Assembly (NCBI GenBank): GCA_030765045.1
Contig: CM060972.1
Span: 60,341,773-60,405,772, forward strand
From: Tenodera sinensis
Taxonomy: Eukaryota; Arthropoda; Insecta; Mantodea; Mantidae
Direction of reading: 5' to 3'
DNA length: 64,000 nt
In this document: in pieces, positions 54,730 through 64,000 of the stretch
How positions within the stretch are numbered: position 1 is the stretch's first letter
Layout: each line of letters starts with the position of its first letter
Program-made: the position numbers and the translations under genes
The notes under the pieces: generated by a model
Told to the model about the DNA's origin: nothing
What the model saw: the letters and a program-made list of their open reading frames with translations, nothing else
The model's database searches: none

Positions 54730-55890
54730 TTCACTATCACTTGAGTTACTTATGTTTATAATGACACTTTCAATGATTTCCTCCAAAATTCCTTCTTTCC
54801 TCACATTCTCTAAGCACCTCCTGTATGCTGAAAATCTTTTCCCAGTTTTCGCACGTAACTTCATTTATCCATTTAAGCATGAATTCCTGAACCTCAGTGA
54901 ACGTGAAGGTTTTATTGTTGCTGTTGACATAACCCTTTACCTATGCCCATATCAATTTAATAGGGTTGAAATGATAGTGATACGGTGGTAGACAAAGTAT
55001 TTGATAACCACTGCTTTTATCAAGCTCATCTATTATGAACTTCAGAAACTAAGGCTTATGGTATTGAACAAGTTCCATCAGATGTCCTCTAGTTCTTTCT
55101 GGCCAGACTGTCAAGCAACCTGAATATTGTGCCTATGTAACCCATCCATCATTTGTGCTTTTAGAGTCTGCATTGTAGGTGCCTTATCAACCCTGCTAAG
55201 TAATAGGGTGCATTATCCATTACAATCATTGAAGAGCTGTTTAAATTAGACAGCAGCTGTTCTTCAAACCACTTTCGGAAACGATTAGCATCAATCTCCT
55301 TGTGGTAACCTACTGTCCTTTTTGATTTGAAGACCAGAATAGCCTCAGAATAAATCTAGCAGAAGACCCAGTGTGTGTAATAAGCCTCCCTCCCTCCCTT
55401 GCCCAATTTTTTTGGCGTTGTACCTGCAGCGGTCCCATCTGACCAACTCTCTGAAAGAGAATGTCCTGTATTCACCCAAGTTTCATCAAGCCATACATTT
55501 TATTAGGTCTACTCATATTCCTGAAAAATCTACATCTTTGTGCAACTATATCTGTTTGATAAAACAGAATTTTTCTATTACAATACTTTTTCCAGCAGAA
55601 TCCCACATCGTTCAGTATTCTCCTTAAATAAACGAGGATCCACTGAAGAGATTGGATTTTCTAAGTGACATTACAGCTTTGTAATCGTTGGGTATTCCTT
55701 TCTCTTGTAATAATCATACATGTGACGTTGAATGGCTTCCTTTTGAAATGTCTAATGTTACGCTTTGTTTCTTTTTCCCCAGGAGTTGTAAGTACTGCTG
55801 ATGGGCCGCATTTTTCCCAAATGACCAACTTTTCTTTGCCTACCCTTAACATATTCTTTTGGATATTTTTTAAGGTACTATGGTTCTCTC
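54730..55890 (-). pseudogene. DDE (Tc1/IS630-like) transposase, catalytic part
   Basis: In minus-strand order: an EETW-like stretch (WVNTGHSLSESW), then GRLITHTGSSARFI, KRTVGYHKEIDANRFRKWFE, SSMIVMDNAPYYLAGL (second catalytic Asp) and YHYHFNPIKLIWA (NP.E.iWs motif, Glu replaced by Lys in this reading). At the end are CENWEKIF and ECEERRNFG. This is the core of a DDE_3 transposase family common in arthropods. Frames are broken many times. Confidence 0.6.
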
Positions 55891-55902
55891 TATCTTTTGC
55901 AT

Positions 55903-56446
55903 GGGAATAAGAGGTCCACCATTTTCCTTTTCTTTTTCAAAGTATTCTCTTACAGCACATACCATCTCCCAGGACTGACATTTTAGGGTTATTCCTGTAC
56001 CCAATACACCCTTTTTGGCTTCACCAGGACTATAGGGAGCACGAAATAAGAAGGCACATGAGTAGCTCCAATCCCTACTCAGCTATGGAGTGCTGTTGCT
56101 GGCTCATATCGCTATGCAAAAGAAAGAGAGGGGAGATATGCATGTGAGCGTTACCGGTAGATAGCAGCAAGGACGGGAATAAGAGGTCCACCATTTTCCT
56201 TTTCTTTTTCAAAGTATTCTCTTACAGCACATACCATCTCCCAGGACTGACATTTTAGGGTTATTCCTGTACCCAATACACCCTTTTTGGCTTCACCAGG
56301 ACTATAGGGAGCACGAAATAAGAAGGCACATGAGTAGCTCCAATCCCTACTCAGCTATGGAGTGCTGTTGCTGGCTCATATCGCTATGCAAAAGAAAGAG
56401 AGGGGAGATATGCACGTGAGCGTTACCGGTAGATAGCAGCAAGGAC
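55903..56446 (-). repeat. 272-bp tandem duplication in transposase 5' part
   Basis: Units 55903-56174 and 56175-56446 are identical except for one base (GCATGTGAG/GCACGTGAG). On the minus strand each encodes KGVLGTGITLKCQSWEMVCA, VREYFEKEKENGGPLIPM, the N-terminal start of the DDE transposase that continues at 55890. The duplication is much younger than the decayed transposase. Confidence 0.9.
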
Positions 56447-56841
56447 GGTGAAGGATTGCAAGGTGCACATTTAACACCTGTCATAACAATTTCAATCTCT
56501 TTAAAATGAGACAATAGGCTCTAATCGTTTAATTTGCTTCAAATATAAATTCCTCATCTAAGCAATTTTCATTTGCAATCTAATGTTTCAACGGAGTTCG
56601 TATCTTTCAATAAATAAGTGATAAAACATTACAATGTTGAGTTTTTAAATTTTTTATTATATCCGATTCTCTAGGAACATTTTCATGTAAATATTTTTGT
56701 TATCAGAGTGAAAATTAGAGTGTTACGTGACGATTTAAATGAATCTAAACGGATGTCGTAGTTGTGCAATTTGAGGCATTTTCTGATAGGTATTTCTCAT
56801 ATTTTTCTCAATTTTTCTGACTATACAGAGTTTCTGCACAT

Positions 56842-59286
56842 ATGTTAATCAGTTTCTATATTAGGTATTCTGAAAACAACAGCACACCTATCATACACAA
56901 AAATAAAATGTTAGTAAATGATGCAGTCATAGCCGAAACATTCAATAAATATTATGCTAATGCACACAAAGTAACAAGAAATAATAAAAAGGAACGTAAA
57001 GAATTTAAGAAAGATTCGAAACAAGAAAGAGAATGTAATCCTAACACTCAGTGCAATATCTTTTTTCAAAATTTTAATATGCAAGAATTGAACATTGCAA
57101 TAAATAATCTAAAAAACAAAAAGTCTCCTGGACCAGATCACATACATCCAGAGTTCATAAAAAACCTTGGAAAAACAGCAAAACAACAACTACTGAAACT
57201 CTACAATCTATCCTGGAAAACCACTGTACCTGCTGAATGGCGAAAAGCAATAATTGTCCCACTCTTGAAGAAAGACAAAACAGCATCAGAAATAAAACAT
57301 TATAGACCAATAGCTCTTACCAGCATCATAGCAAAAGTGATGGAAAGAATGGTGTCAAACAGGTTAAATTGGTTTCTAGAATCACAAAATTTAATATCCC
57401 CATGTCAAGCTGGATTCAGAGAGTTCCACTCTACAAATGAACAAGTCTTACTTCTCAGTCAAGAAATCAAAGACTCCTTCAATAGAAAAGAAGATAATTT
57501 ATCAGTTTTTATTGATTTTCAAAGTGCATATGATTCTATATGCAGAACAAAACTACTAAAGAAAGTAAAAAAAATAGGGATACAAGGTCCAATGTTTTCA
57601 TGGCTATGTCATTTTCTAACACAACGCTTTATTGCAACCAGATATGGAAGAAATATATCTAAATATAAACAAATACACCGTGGCTTGCCACAAGGTGCAG
57701 TGCTCAGCACTACACTTTTTAATATATTTATTAATGATCTACCACAACAAATACAAGAATCAGGCGTGAAGTGTGAACTATTTGCTGATGACTTGGTAAT
57801 GTGGACTTCAAAACCAAAAAGCAAAAGTACAGAACTGGAAAAAACCATGCAACAATCCCTAACCAACTTACAGAGGTGGACCAAAGAAAATTTAATGACT
57901 GTTAATACAACAAAATCAAACTACCAAATCTTTTCACTAAGAAAAAAACCACTAAAAATAAAACTAAATTTTGAGGGTCAACAATTACCAGAAACAAAGG
58001 AAGCAAAGTATTTAGGAGTTACATTTGATACCAAACTTACATGGACCAAACAAATAGAAAATGTAATACAAAGAGCAGAGAGGCGCCTTTCACTGTTAAA
58101 ACGTCTAACAGGAATGAAGTGGGGATGTTCCAGAGCAACGCTTAACACAACATATATATATATAAAACCATTGTTTACTTACTGCAGCGAAGTTCTTGTA
58201 ACAGCAAACACAAAAAAAATTCAAATCTTTCAAAACCAAAGTCTGAGATTAATTACAGGTGCCATCAAAACCACACCAATAGCAGCTATGGAAATACTAA
58301 CCAACCAATATCCCATTGAATATGAAATAGAAAAAGCGGCTCTTATTCAACACGAAAAGTTGATCAGACTCCCATTCAATACATGGCACAAGAGAAATTT
58401 TACACATACACTAAAGACTCAGGAGAGCTTTCTTTCCAAAATTCAAGACATCAAGAAGGATGTACACCTTCCTAATTCAAAGGAAAACTTCATATCTAAA
58501 GTCAATCCAACACATACATTAGACATCACATATTATTTACACCTGACAGAAGAAGTTAAAAAAAGTGATACTCCAACTAGTGTTCTAAAATTATTGGCAT
58601 TAGAGACAATCCATACTAGATTTCAAGAACATGAGTGGCTCCATATTTATACTGATGGATCATTTATATCAAACAAAGATGGAGCAGGTGCTGGAGTCAC
58701 ATGTCACCTCTTTTCCTATTACAAATCTTTAAGTTATGGAACTACTAACTTTGATGGAGAAATTGAAGCAATTCGAATGGCCCTACAAAATCTTTTGTAC
58801 AGAATTTCACATTTTCAGCAAGCAGTTATTCTCTCAGATTCCAGGGCAGCAATTATAGCAATTACTTCCAAGTTGTCACCAAAAAACCAAACTATTATAG
58901 AATGTTGGAAGATGCTTAGCCATCTAATAGCACTTCAAAAACACCAAGTCTTCCAATGGATACCGGCTCACTGTGGACTGAGTGGTAATGAGAAAGCTGA
59001 TTTTCTTGCAAAAAAGGGTACCAGCGGTGTACAAAAATCTATAGTTAATTTACCATTTTATGCAGCTAAAAGATTCGTCAACTCTGAATTCAAAAAAATT
59101 ATTGCAAAATATTACTATGAAAAATCAAAGAATAAAAGATGGGAACTACCAAACATTCAAACAGTGATTCCCGAGTATCCTCGAAAAACAGCAGTTGCAA
59201 CCTTCAGGTTGATTACAGGACATGATTGTCTGGCAAAACATTTAAACAGAATTGGGATATATTCTTCACCACTGTCCTCTATGTGA
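56842..59286 (+). CDS. LINE B ORF2 fragment: reverse transcriptase and RNase H
   Basis: 814 codons; the first ten come from flanking DNA, so the native start is missing. RT: KNKKSPGPDHIHPEFIKNLG (about residue 92), HYRPIALTSIIAKVMERM, PCQAGFREFHSTNEQ, FIDFQSAYDSI (catalytic Asp), GLPQGAVLSTTLFNIF and ELFADDLVMW (catalytic DD), then YLGVTFDTKLTW. RNase H: HIYTDGSFIS, NFDGEIEAI, VILSDSRAAI and QWIPAHCGLSGNEKADFLA, with its acidic residues present. One base change of frame near 59268 hides the C-terminus CPLCDLQEEMDRDHVQICPA. RT plus RNase H places it in an I/R1/LOA-like group; a domestic role is not indicated. Confidence 0.9.
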   Translation: MLISFYIRYSENNSTPIIHKNKMLVNDAVIAETFNKYYANAHKVTRNNKKERKEFKKDSKQERECNPNTQCNIFFQNFNMQELNIAINNLKNKKSPGPDHIHPEFIKNLGKTAKQQLLKLYNLSWKTTVPAEWRKAIIVPLLKKDKTASEIKHYRPIALTSIIAKVMERMVSNRLNWFLESQNLISPCQAGFREFHSTNEQVLLLSQEIKDSFNRKEDNLSVFIDFQSAYDSICRTKLLKKVKKIGIQGPMFSWLCHFLTQRFIATRYGRNISKYKQIHRGLPQGAVLSTTLFNIFINDLPQQIQESGVKCELFADDLVMWTSKPKSKSTELEKTMQQSLTNLQRWTKENLMTVNTTKSNYQIFSLRKKPLKIKLNFEGQQLPETKEAKYLGVTFDTKLTWTKQIENVIQRAERRLSLLKRLTGMKWGCSRATLNTTYIYIKPLFTYCSEVLVTANTKKIQIFQNQSLRLITGAIKTTPIAAMEILTNQYPIEYEIEKAALIQHEKLIRLPFNTWHKRNFTHTLKTQESFLSKIQDIKKDVHLPNSKENFISKVNPTHTLDITYYLHLTEEVKKSDTPTSVLKLLALETIHTRFQEHEWLHIYTDGSFISNKDGAGAGVTCHLFSYYKSLSYGTTNFDGEIEAIRMALQNLLYRISHFQQAVILSDSRAAIIAITSKLSPKNQTIIECWKMLSHLIALQKHQVFQWIPAHCGLSGNEKADFLAKKGTSGVQKSIVNLPFYAAKRFVNSEFKKIIAKYYYEKSKNKRWELPNIQTVIPEYPRKTAVATFRLITGHDCLAKHLNRIGIYSSPLSSM

Positions 59287-59421
59287 TCTGCAAGAGGAAA
59301 TGGATCGAGACCACGTTCAAATATGCCCGGCCACTTCTAATGCCCCATCCATCAGTGAAAAATATTGGAAAGCAAGAGGATTAATGACTTCATTGTCAGA
59401 AATCCAGCATTAGCTAACAAC
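56872..59421 (+). mobile_element. LINE B: 5'-truncated, with 14-bp target duplication
   Basis: ATATTAGGTATTCT flanks both sides (56858-56871 and 59422-59435). The copy has no ORF1 or endonuclease. It starts in the ORF2 linker and runs to the shared tail ..TAGCTAACAAC with no poly-A. The RT/RNase H frame is open for over 2.4 kb, so it is younger than LINE A of the same family. Confidence 0.9.
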
Positions 59422-59463
59422 ATATTAGGTATTCTAAGTGAAAATCTACATAATTAAGCAACA

Positions 59464-59649
59464 ATGCCTAAGGACAATTTCAAGCCACATTTTACGAGTA
59501 ATATTCCAATGTGGCCTTCTGGGTTGTGTATTTTAGACATTTCAGCACTTAAAATGTTCCTTAAGATGCAATTTGTAAGTTATCAGAGCGAAGCTCCAGA
59601 AATAGTTTCCCCAATGTCTGCCAACCAGAATTTGCAATGCGGTTATTAA
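59464..59649 (+). other. Short open frame, not supported as a gene
   Basis: The 61-codon frame (MPKDNFKPHFTSNIPMW) between two LINE-tail copies has no recognised domain. It is given only to describe the stretch. Confidence 0.1.
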
Positions 59650-59715
59650 TATAAGGCAAGTATGTTAGGCTAACATCTCATCAAAGTTTATATTATATTA
59701 CATATAGCAAAAGCG

Positions 59716-59781
59716 TGAAAAATATTGGAGAGCAAGAGGATTAATGACTTCATTGTCAGAAATCCAGCATTAGCTAACAAC
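59716..59781 (+). mobile_element. 66-bp LINE-tail insertion with 14-bp target duplication
   Basis: ATATAGCAAAAGCG occurs at 59702-59715 and 59782-59795. The insert is only the LINE tail TGAAAAATATTGGAGAGCAA.. to GCTAACAAC, identical in layout to the end of LINE B 300 bp away. It defines the 3' boundary of the family. Confidence 0.9.
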
Positions 59782-59995
59782 ATATAGCAAAAGCGGAAAC
59801 TCGCCATTGAACAAAATATTTTTTTAAAACAGCTGTATGAAGACTATTTTCAGCAAACTTATTTTATAGCTCAGTAAGAAAGATCAATATGCAGTGTTGA
59901 TTAAAAATTGTGAACATTGTATCGCAAAGAGAATTTGACATAAAATAGCTTACATTTTTTGTTTAAAACATGTAATCCAGGAATGACTTGACATA

Positions 59996-60637
59996 CCATA
60001 TTTTATCGCATAAGCCCCCCCCCCCTCCACCCCTTGCATATTTCCCTCCCCTATGATTTTTCATCACTAAAAAATATTCACCTATTAAACTTCGCATAAT
60101 TCCCTCTCCTGGTTCGTTCTTATTGGAGCGGCCTTCAAATGACTTGATAATGGACAACAATCGACGCAGCGCTTGCCACAAAAATACTCGCATAGCCATT
60201 GTCATAACATATCGTAAAATTGAAATGTAAAGTTACACACATGTTTGTTTCTAAGTAAATTTCTTACAAGTTGTCATATTGTTAAAAAGAGTTTAAAAAA
60301 AATTGGTATTTCTGGTGCCATTAATGGTTCTGACGACATGTTGTGGAATAGTGAAAACGAAGATGTGTTATCTGAGCCAGATATAAATGAAAAAAGTGAT
60401 GATAGTGACGGAAGTGAGACCGCAGAATGGTCAGAGAAAAGAAACGATGAAACAACACATGGTAGGCCCAATGAAACATATTACTGTATACCTATATAAC
60501 TTTTACATAATACTACATGGTTTCCCTTCCTTTCTGAATTCCTAGAAGTACCACTCGCATAATTCCCTCCCCAGTGTTTTCAAGCAAATTATTCGAGGAA
60601 AAAAAAAGGGGGGGGGGGATTACACGATAAAATACGG
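59996..60637 (+). mobile_element. pogo-derived deletion element, 642 bp
   Basis: The left CCATATTTTATCGCATAAGC, then C10, and the right (minus) CCGTATTTTATCGTGTAATC, then C10, are inverted ends; TA flanks both. Internal copies of CGCATAATTCCCTC occur at about 60097 and 60556. It keeps the last codons of a transposase (next entry). It is inserted at the 3' edge of a DDE transposase fragment. Confidence 0.75.
60281..60500 (+). pseudogene. pogo/jerky transposase C-terminal tail
   Basis: KKSLKKIGISGAINGSDDML, then WNSENEDVLSEPDINEKSD, matches the C-terminus of CENP-B/jerky-type transposases (FkKcGISnALDGseDdllwe) with the usual acidic end (DDSDGSETAEW). HTH and DDE domains are gone. Its best start (MFLSKFLTS.., 60245) is probably fortuitous. 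Confidence 0.6.
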
Positions 60638-60644
60638 TATATGC

Positions 60645-61060
60645 ACCAAGCTTTGAAGCCCAGATCTTCTTTATACAGATTCAGCAGTACATCTTTCTGA
60701 AAGTCGTCCAGATTCGAAATCCGTTTTTCTGTCTTATGGTGTTTTCCGGGAGATATAAACAAGGTTCGCCCGGATTCAGTAGTGGTTATTTTACCTTGTT
60801 GCACTATACGTGACACAATGTTCACTTACATTGCATGTTTTAGCCGTTAGCGCCCAGCTCTGTTTAAATACAATGTTCGCGCACACTTCTACTGAGGACA
60901 ATTCTTTTAAAAAAGTGTAAACACTGAAAATAATAGCCCGCGCATCTGAATGTAATACTTTTCCTTTTGATTTACTTGTCTGTAAGCCGCTTGTACCAGA
61001 TTTTGTTAAGGCAATGTTTCTTAGCAACAAAACGGGTTACGTAATTATAAGACACAGGTA
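60645..61060 (-). pseudogene. DDE transposase N-terminus, second locus
   Basis: SKSKGKVLHSDARAIIFSVY, TFLKELSSVEVCANIVF and, after a frame change, VSRIVQQGKITTTESGRT, LFISPGKHHKTEKRISNLDD, FQKDVLLNLYKEDLGFKA. The order V..f+.E.., sv..Tv.rI.qq.k, SPGKk..R......lD.F....l is the N-terminal DNA-binding half of the same arthropod DDE_3 transposase class as at 54.7-56.4 kb. It is cut at 60640 by the pogo-derived element. Confidence 0.6.
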
Positions 61061-62387
61061 ACACTGTGACACTTTGTCAGACATGGAACATGCATAAGAA
61101 TAAACTAGATTCCTTTTCCTTTCCTGCAGACATCTCACTCCTTGAGAAGAAAGATAGTTGAGACGATAAATAAACAATCATGATGCAAAGCAACTGTCAT
61201 TTATTATCGCTGAGCGCAGCGTTTCTTCAATCACTCATATCTTGGGCTACAGGCCACCTAAAATTTTGCTTCTTGGCAGTCAGCTTCAACATTTCTAGCT
61301 CTTTGCAATGGAATTCTTTGTAATAATGAGCCATTGCTGGATTTGATGAGCACAAAGAGAAAAGTGAAAAGCAAATATTGCGCTACACAGCGCGTTACCG
61401 AACTGGCCAACGTCACCTCTCTAGGATTGGCTACTTGCTCTCACACACCTTCTTCTAGCTCCACCTCATGTGCCTTCTTATTCCGTACAGCCTTTATAAG
61501 CCATTCTTAAACAAAATGCAGCGTAACCAAGACCACTAAAATCTTTTACAAATGCAACAAAACACTGAAATATGCAGTGATAAACTTTATTAAGTATATG
61601 AAATAATAAAACTATAATCTGTCCAGATACACTGTTGTATACAATTTGACTGTAAGTCACCTCCTTTCACTCTGCACTTATTAAACAATCAAACAATATA
61701 ATGCTGCGAGCAGCAAAACACGTGTAAGGCAGAAGCCAGGAATACAAGCACATAATGCAACATGGATGAGTAATCACCTCTGGTCCCGTGATAGTCACAT
61801 TATGTATTTGTGACGTGATTGGATGTGATAAGGCGAGCCCCCTTACCCACCTCTTATGAGCCACGTGAGCTACATGGCTGTCAAGTGCCAGATTAGTTCC
61901 CCCAGGATATAGGATATTGCTATTTGTGATAATTTGTTGAAAAAAGGATACGAGGAATCAATCAGTGTCACCATTTGCAATAGCAGTGGAAGGGTTGAAT
62001 ATTGTGAAATGCTACCTCTGTTCCTTCAGTATTTATGAAGGCCTTACAATATTTACGGTTATTGTTCAGATTAGCTTATGCGACCACTTGGTCAGAATTT
62101 CGGCAAAGTCCCACTAGGCAGTGTGTACGAATGGTCACAAAAGTTGCCGAAGTTGCTGTGTTAATGCAGCGCTGCCAACAGCAGAATGTCCCTAGGAGTT
62201 TGTTGCCAATAGTAAGTTTGAATGTCTTTGCGGGAGTCGGCAGTATGCTGCTGACCTTCTTAGAAGCAACTAGTGCAATGGATCGCTTTATCAGTATATT
62301 AGTCTGTGCATTAATGAGAAGTCATGCATGCAGTTCCTGTACGACGAGGGCCTGCTGAGGACTCGAATGCTATGCAGGGAATGTGAT
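61061..62387. other. No supported feature
   Basis: Upstream of the visible TRIP12 exons. A 35-residue frame on the minus strand (61334-61227, MAHYYKEFHCKELEML) and a 107-codon plus frame at 62035 have no recognised similarity. Unseen 5' TRIP12 exons could be here. Confidence 0.35.
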
Positions 62388-62398
62388 GCCGTGCTACA

Positions 62399-62860
62399 TT
62401 GGATTGGATTGGATTTGGTTTAAGGGCGCTCAACTTCTAGGTCATCAGCGCCCTTAACAGACTCATGGCAATAGCCAAATATAAATTTCACTCAAAAAAT
62501 AAAAATACTAGCAACAAGAAAAATATACAAAGGTAAAAAGCAGTGGCAATAGCCAGATATGAACAAGGTGATAAATATGTCCAAAATCAGAAACAGATAA
62601 TTAAAAATTTTAAATCCTCAAATTTATATTGCACTGCGCTAAAAAATTAAAAACTCTATCAACCGCTGTTTTGTCGTCTGCTAGGACCTCTGCAAGTCTG
62701 GCAGGCAACTGCAGAGAATCCCGAAGGTGCGCTAGAGAGTAACACTCTAAGGAGCACGTGGCGAACCGACAAAACGTTGTCACACAGCGGACATAGAGGC
62801 GCAGGGTCCCTTTTAAATAGGTAACCGTGCGAAAAATTGCAGTGCCCTATTCTTAATCGA
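62399..62860 (-). mobile_element. I-like LINE 3' end with 11-bp target duplication
   Basis: GCCGTGCTACA flanks both sides (62388-62398 and 62861-62871). The minus strand reads RLRIGHCNFSHGYLFKRDPA, PLCPLCDNVLSVRHVLL, the C-terminal zinc-knuckle region. The 3' untranslated end carries a stem GGGCGCTGATGACC..TTGAGCGCCC and AATCCAATCCAAT repeats. It is the same family as 46570-48365. Confidence 0.85.
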
Positions 62861-62879
62861 GCCGTGCTACACCCCGTGT

Positions 62880-63251
62880 AGCATTAATATTATTTAATAA
62901 TAATATTGAATATAATATAAATATATATAATAAATATAACATTAAATAATACAATAAAATAATAACATAAAATAAATAAACAAAAAATGAATGATAAATA
63001 GTAAACATAATAAAAATATAATATAATAAATATAATAACATTAAATAATAAAATAATAATATAAAATAAATAAAAAAAGAACGATAAATAATAAATATAA
63101 TAGCATTAAATAATAATATAATAAAATAATAATATAAAAGAAAATAAACAAAAAAAGATAAAGATAAAAGATAAACATACAAGATAAAATAAAAGAAATA
63201 AAGAAAAAAAGAACAATAAATAATAAACATAATAAAAATATAATAATATTA

Positions 63252-63338
<87 letters not shown>

Positions 63339-63350
63339 CATCATCATCAT
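62880..63350. repeat. AT-only tract and (AAT)n microsatellite
   Basis: About 350 bp made almost only of A and T, then more than 25 AAT units (about 63250-63338) ending in ATC repeats. The long minus-strand frame through it is an artefact of composition. Confidence 0.9.
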
Positions 63351-64000
63351 AAGGTTCCTGAGAACCTTCAGCTAGCTTTGGGTGATCAACAATATCACAA
63401 GAAAGAAAATCATCAAGGCATGCAAAGTTAATTCAATGTAAACTTCATGATTTGTTTTTTTGTTTCCTCCTTTTTTTTTCTCAATGTTTAGTTGGGATAT
63501 GACTTTTATGTTGAAGCGACTTCAAATAATAATAAATAAATTACAAAAAATAATAATATAATATTAAAGAACGAGCCGTGCATTTGTGTTTAATGTGTTG
63601 GTAACGAAAACTAGTGTAGTGTAAAAAGCAATGTTGGCAGAAGTGAAAATCGTCTGCTAGTCATGCAGTGAAACCTAGTGGGCGATTGTGAAACTACTGT
63701 CGGCGCATGCGCAGTACGTAAGTTCAGACTTAGAATCTGGGTGGCAAGTGGCAAGTAAGCTAATCTAAACTTGAGCCATATTTACCATACTGAATAGATT
63801 CAATGTGAGCTGCTTGCCTATTTTTAATAGTGAAAGTTAGTACATCTTGTTGCTTTTTAGGTAATTTTGAAGAATCAAGCTGCAACCCTGTAAGTCCAAA
63901 AATCTACTAATTCCCTAAAACGTTACTATATTTCCATCACATAACGGTTGCACCTCAATTTATAGATGAACAATTACAAGCTTAAGCATTTCACCGCACA
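63351..64000. other. No supported feature
   Basis: AT-rich sequence with a T-run at 63471-63479. No exon, repeat end or coding similarity recognised. Confidence 0.4.

Noticed and set aside
61227..61334. 35-residue minus frame MAHYYKEFHCKELEMLKL
   Set aside because: It looks coding-like and lies on the TRIP12 strand, but no family is recognised and no clear splice sites join it to the next exon.
62035..62358. 107-residue plus frame MKALQYLRLLFRLAYATTW
   Set aside because: No domain, no similarity recognised, no splice context with TRIP12 (other strand); likely chance.
62853..63230. 125-residue Tyr/Leu/Ile/Phe-rich frame
   Set aside because: It is the translation of AT-only simple sequence.

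Overview
The window is animal nuclear DNA, almost certainly from an insect with a large, AT-rich, repeat-filled genome. The evidence is spliceosomal introns (GT..AG), insect-style transposon families (piggyBac, hAT, Tc1/mariner and pogo relatives, Penelope, LINEs, gypsy-type LTR elements) and tRNA-derived SINEs. I cannot name the species; the long transposon-filled introns and repeat families fit a hemimetabolous insect best (inference). There are no operons and no bacterial features.

The only host gene I can support is TRIP12 (circadian trip, ctrip, in Drosophila), a HECT-type E3 ubiquitin ligase, on the minus strand. Nine exons lie between 53,224 and 717. They join in consistent reading frame and encode, in order, part of the armadillo repeats (53.0, 45.1, 30.2, 23.7 kb), the WWE domain (23.4 and 21.7 kb), a Ser/Ala-rich linker (21.7 and 6.2 kb) and further helical repeats (4.0 and 0.7 kb). 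The N-terminus, the 5' end and the HECT domain lie outside the window. Introns range from 82 bp to about 15 kb.

Everything else is intronic or upstream DNA packed with mobile elements, many of which can be ordered in time. 1-4 kb: Penelope and CR1-like LINE remnants. 4.5-5 kb: foldback and tRNA-SINE copies. 8.6-13.6 kb: a hAT element with matching ends and an 8-bp target duplication, invaded by a second hAT and by a LINE-derived mini-element. 13.6-17.2 kb: a SINE, a LINE ORF1 with an SGNH hydrolase domain, and a mini-element with six 70-bp monomers. 17.3-21.4 kb: a young gypsy-type LTR element (LTRs with one difference in 555 bp) deleted so that gag is fused to integrase. 24.1-25.1 kb: a deleted piggyBac that still encodes a 107-residue acidic plus cysteine-rich protein. 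25.2-27.9 kb: a Tc1-like element carrying tRNA repeats.

31.5-43.5 kb is a LINE split by a 7.4-kb pogo/Tigger element, which is itself split by a second gypsy-type element (33.5-37.3 kb) and by a nearly intact piggyBac (37.5-40.0 kb). 43.7-52.7 kb holds Tigger, Penelope, mariner and three LINE fragments. Above exon 53.0 kb lie a foldback, a head-to-head tRNA-repeat pair, a DDE transposase with a 272-bp tandem duplication, a LINE RT/RNase H copy with a 14-bp target duplication, a pogo-derived deletion element and an AAT microsatellite tract.

The most interesting signals are three hammerhead-ribozyme-like motifs tied to Penelope remnants, the piggyBac mini-protein, the clean nested insertions whose removal restores reading frames, LINE insertions only 66-73 bp long, and near-perfect long hairpins. 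I found no wholly new multi-gene system.
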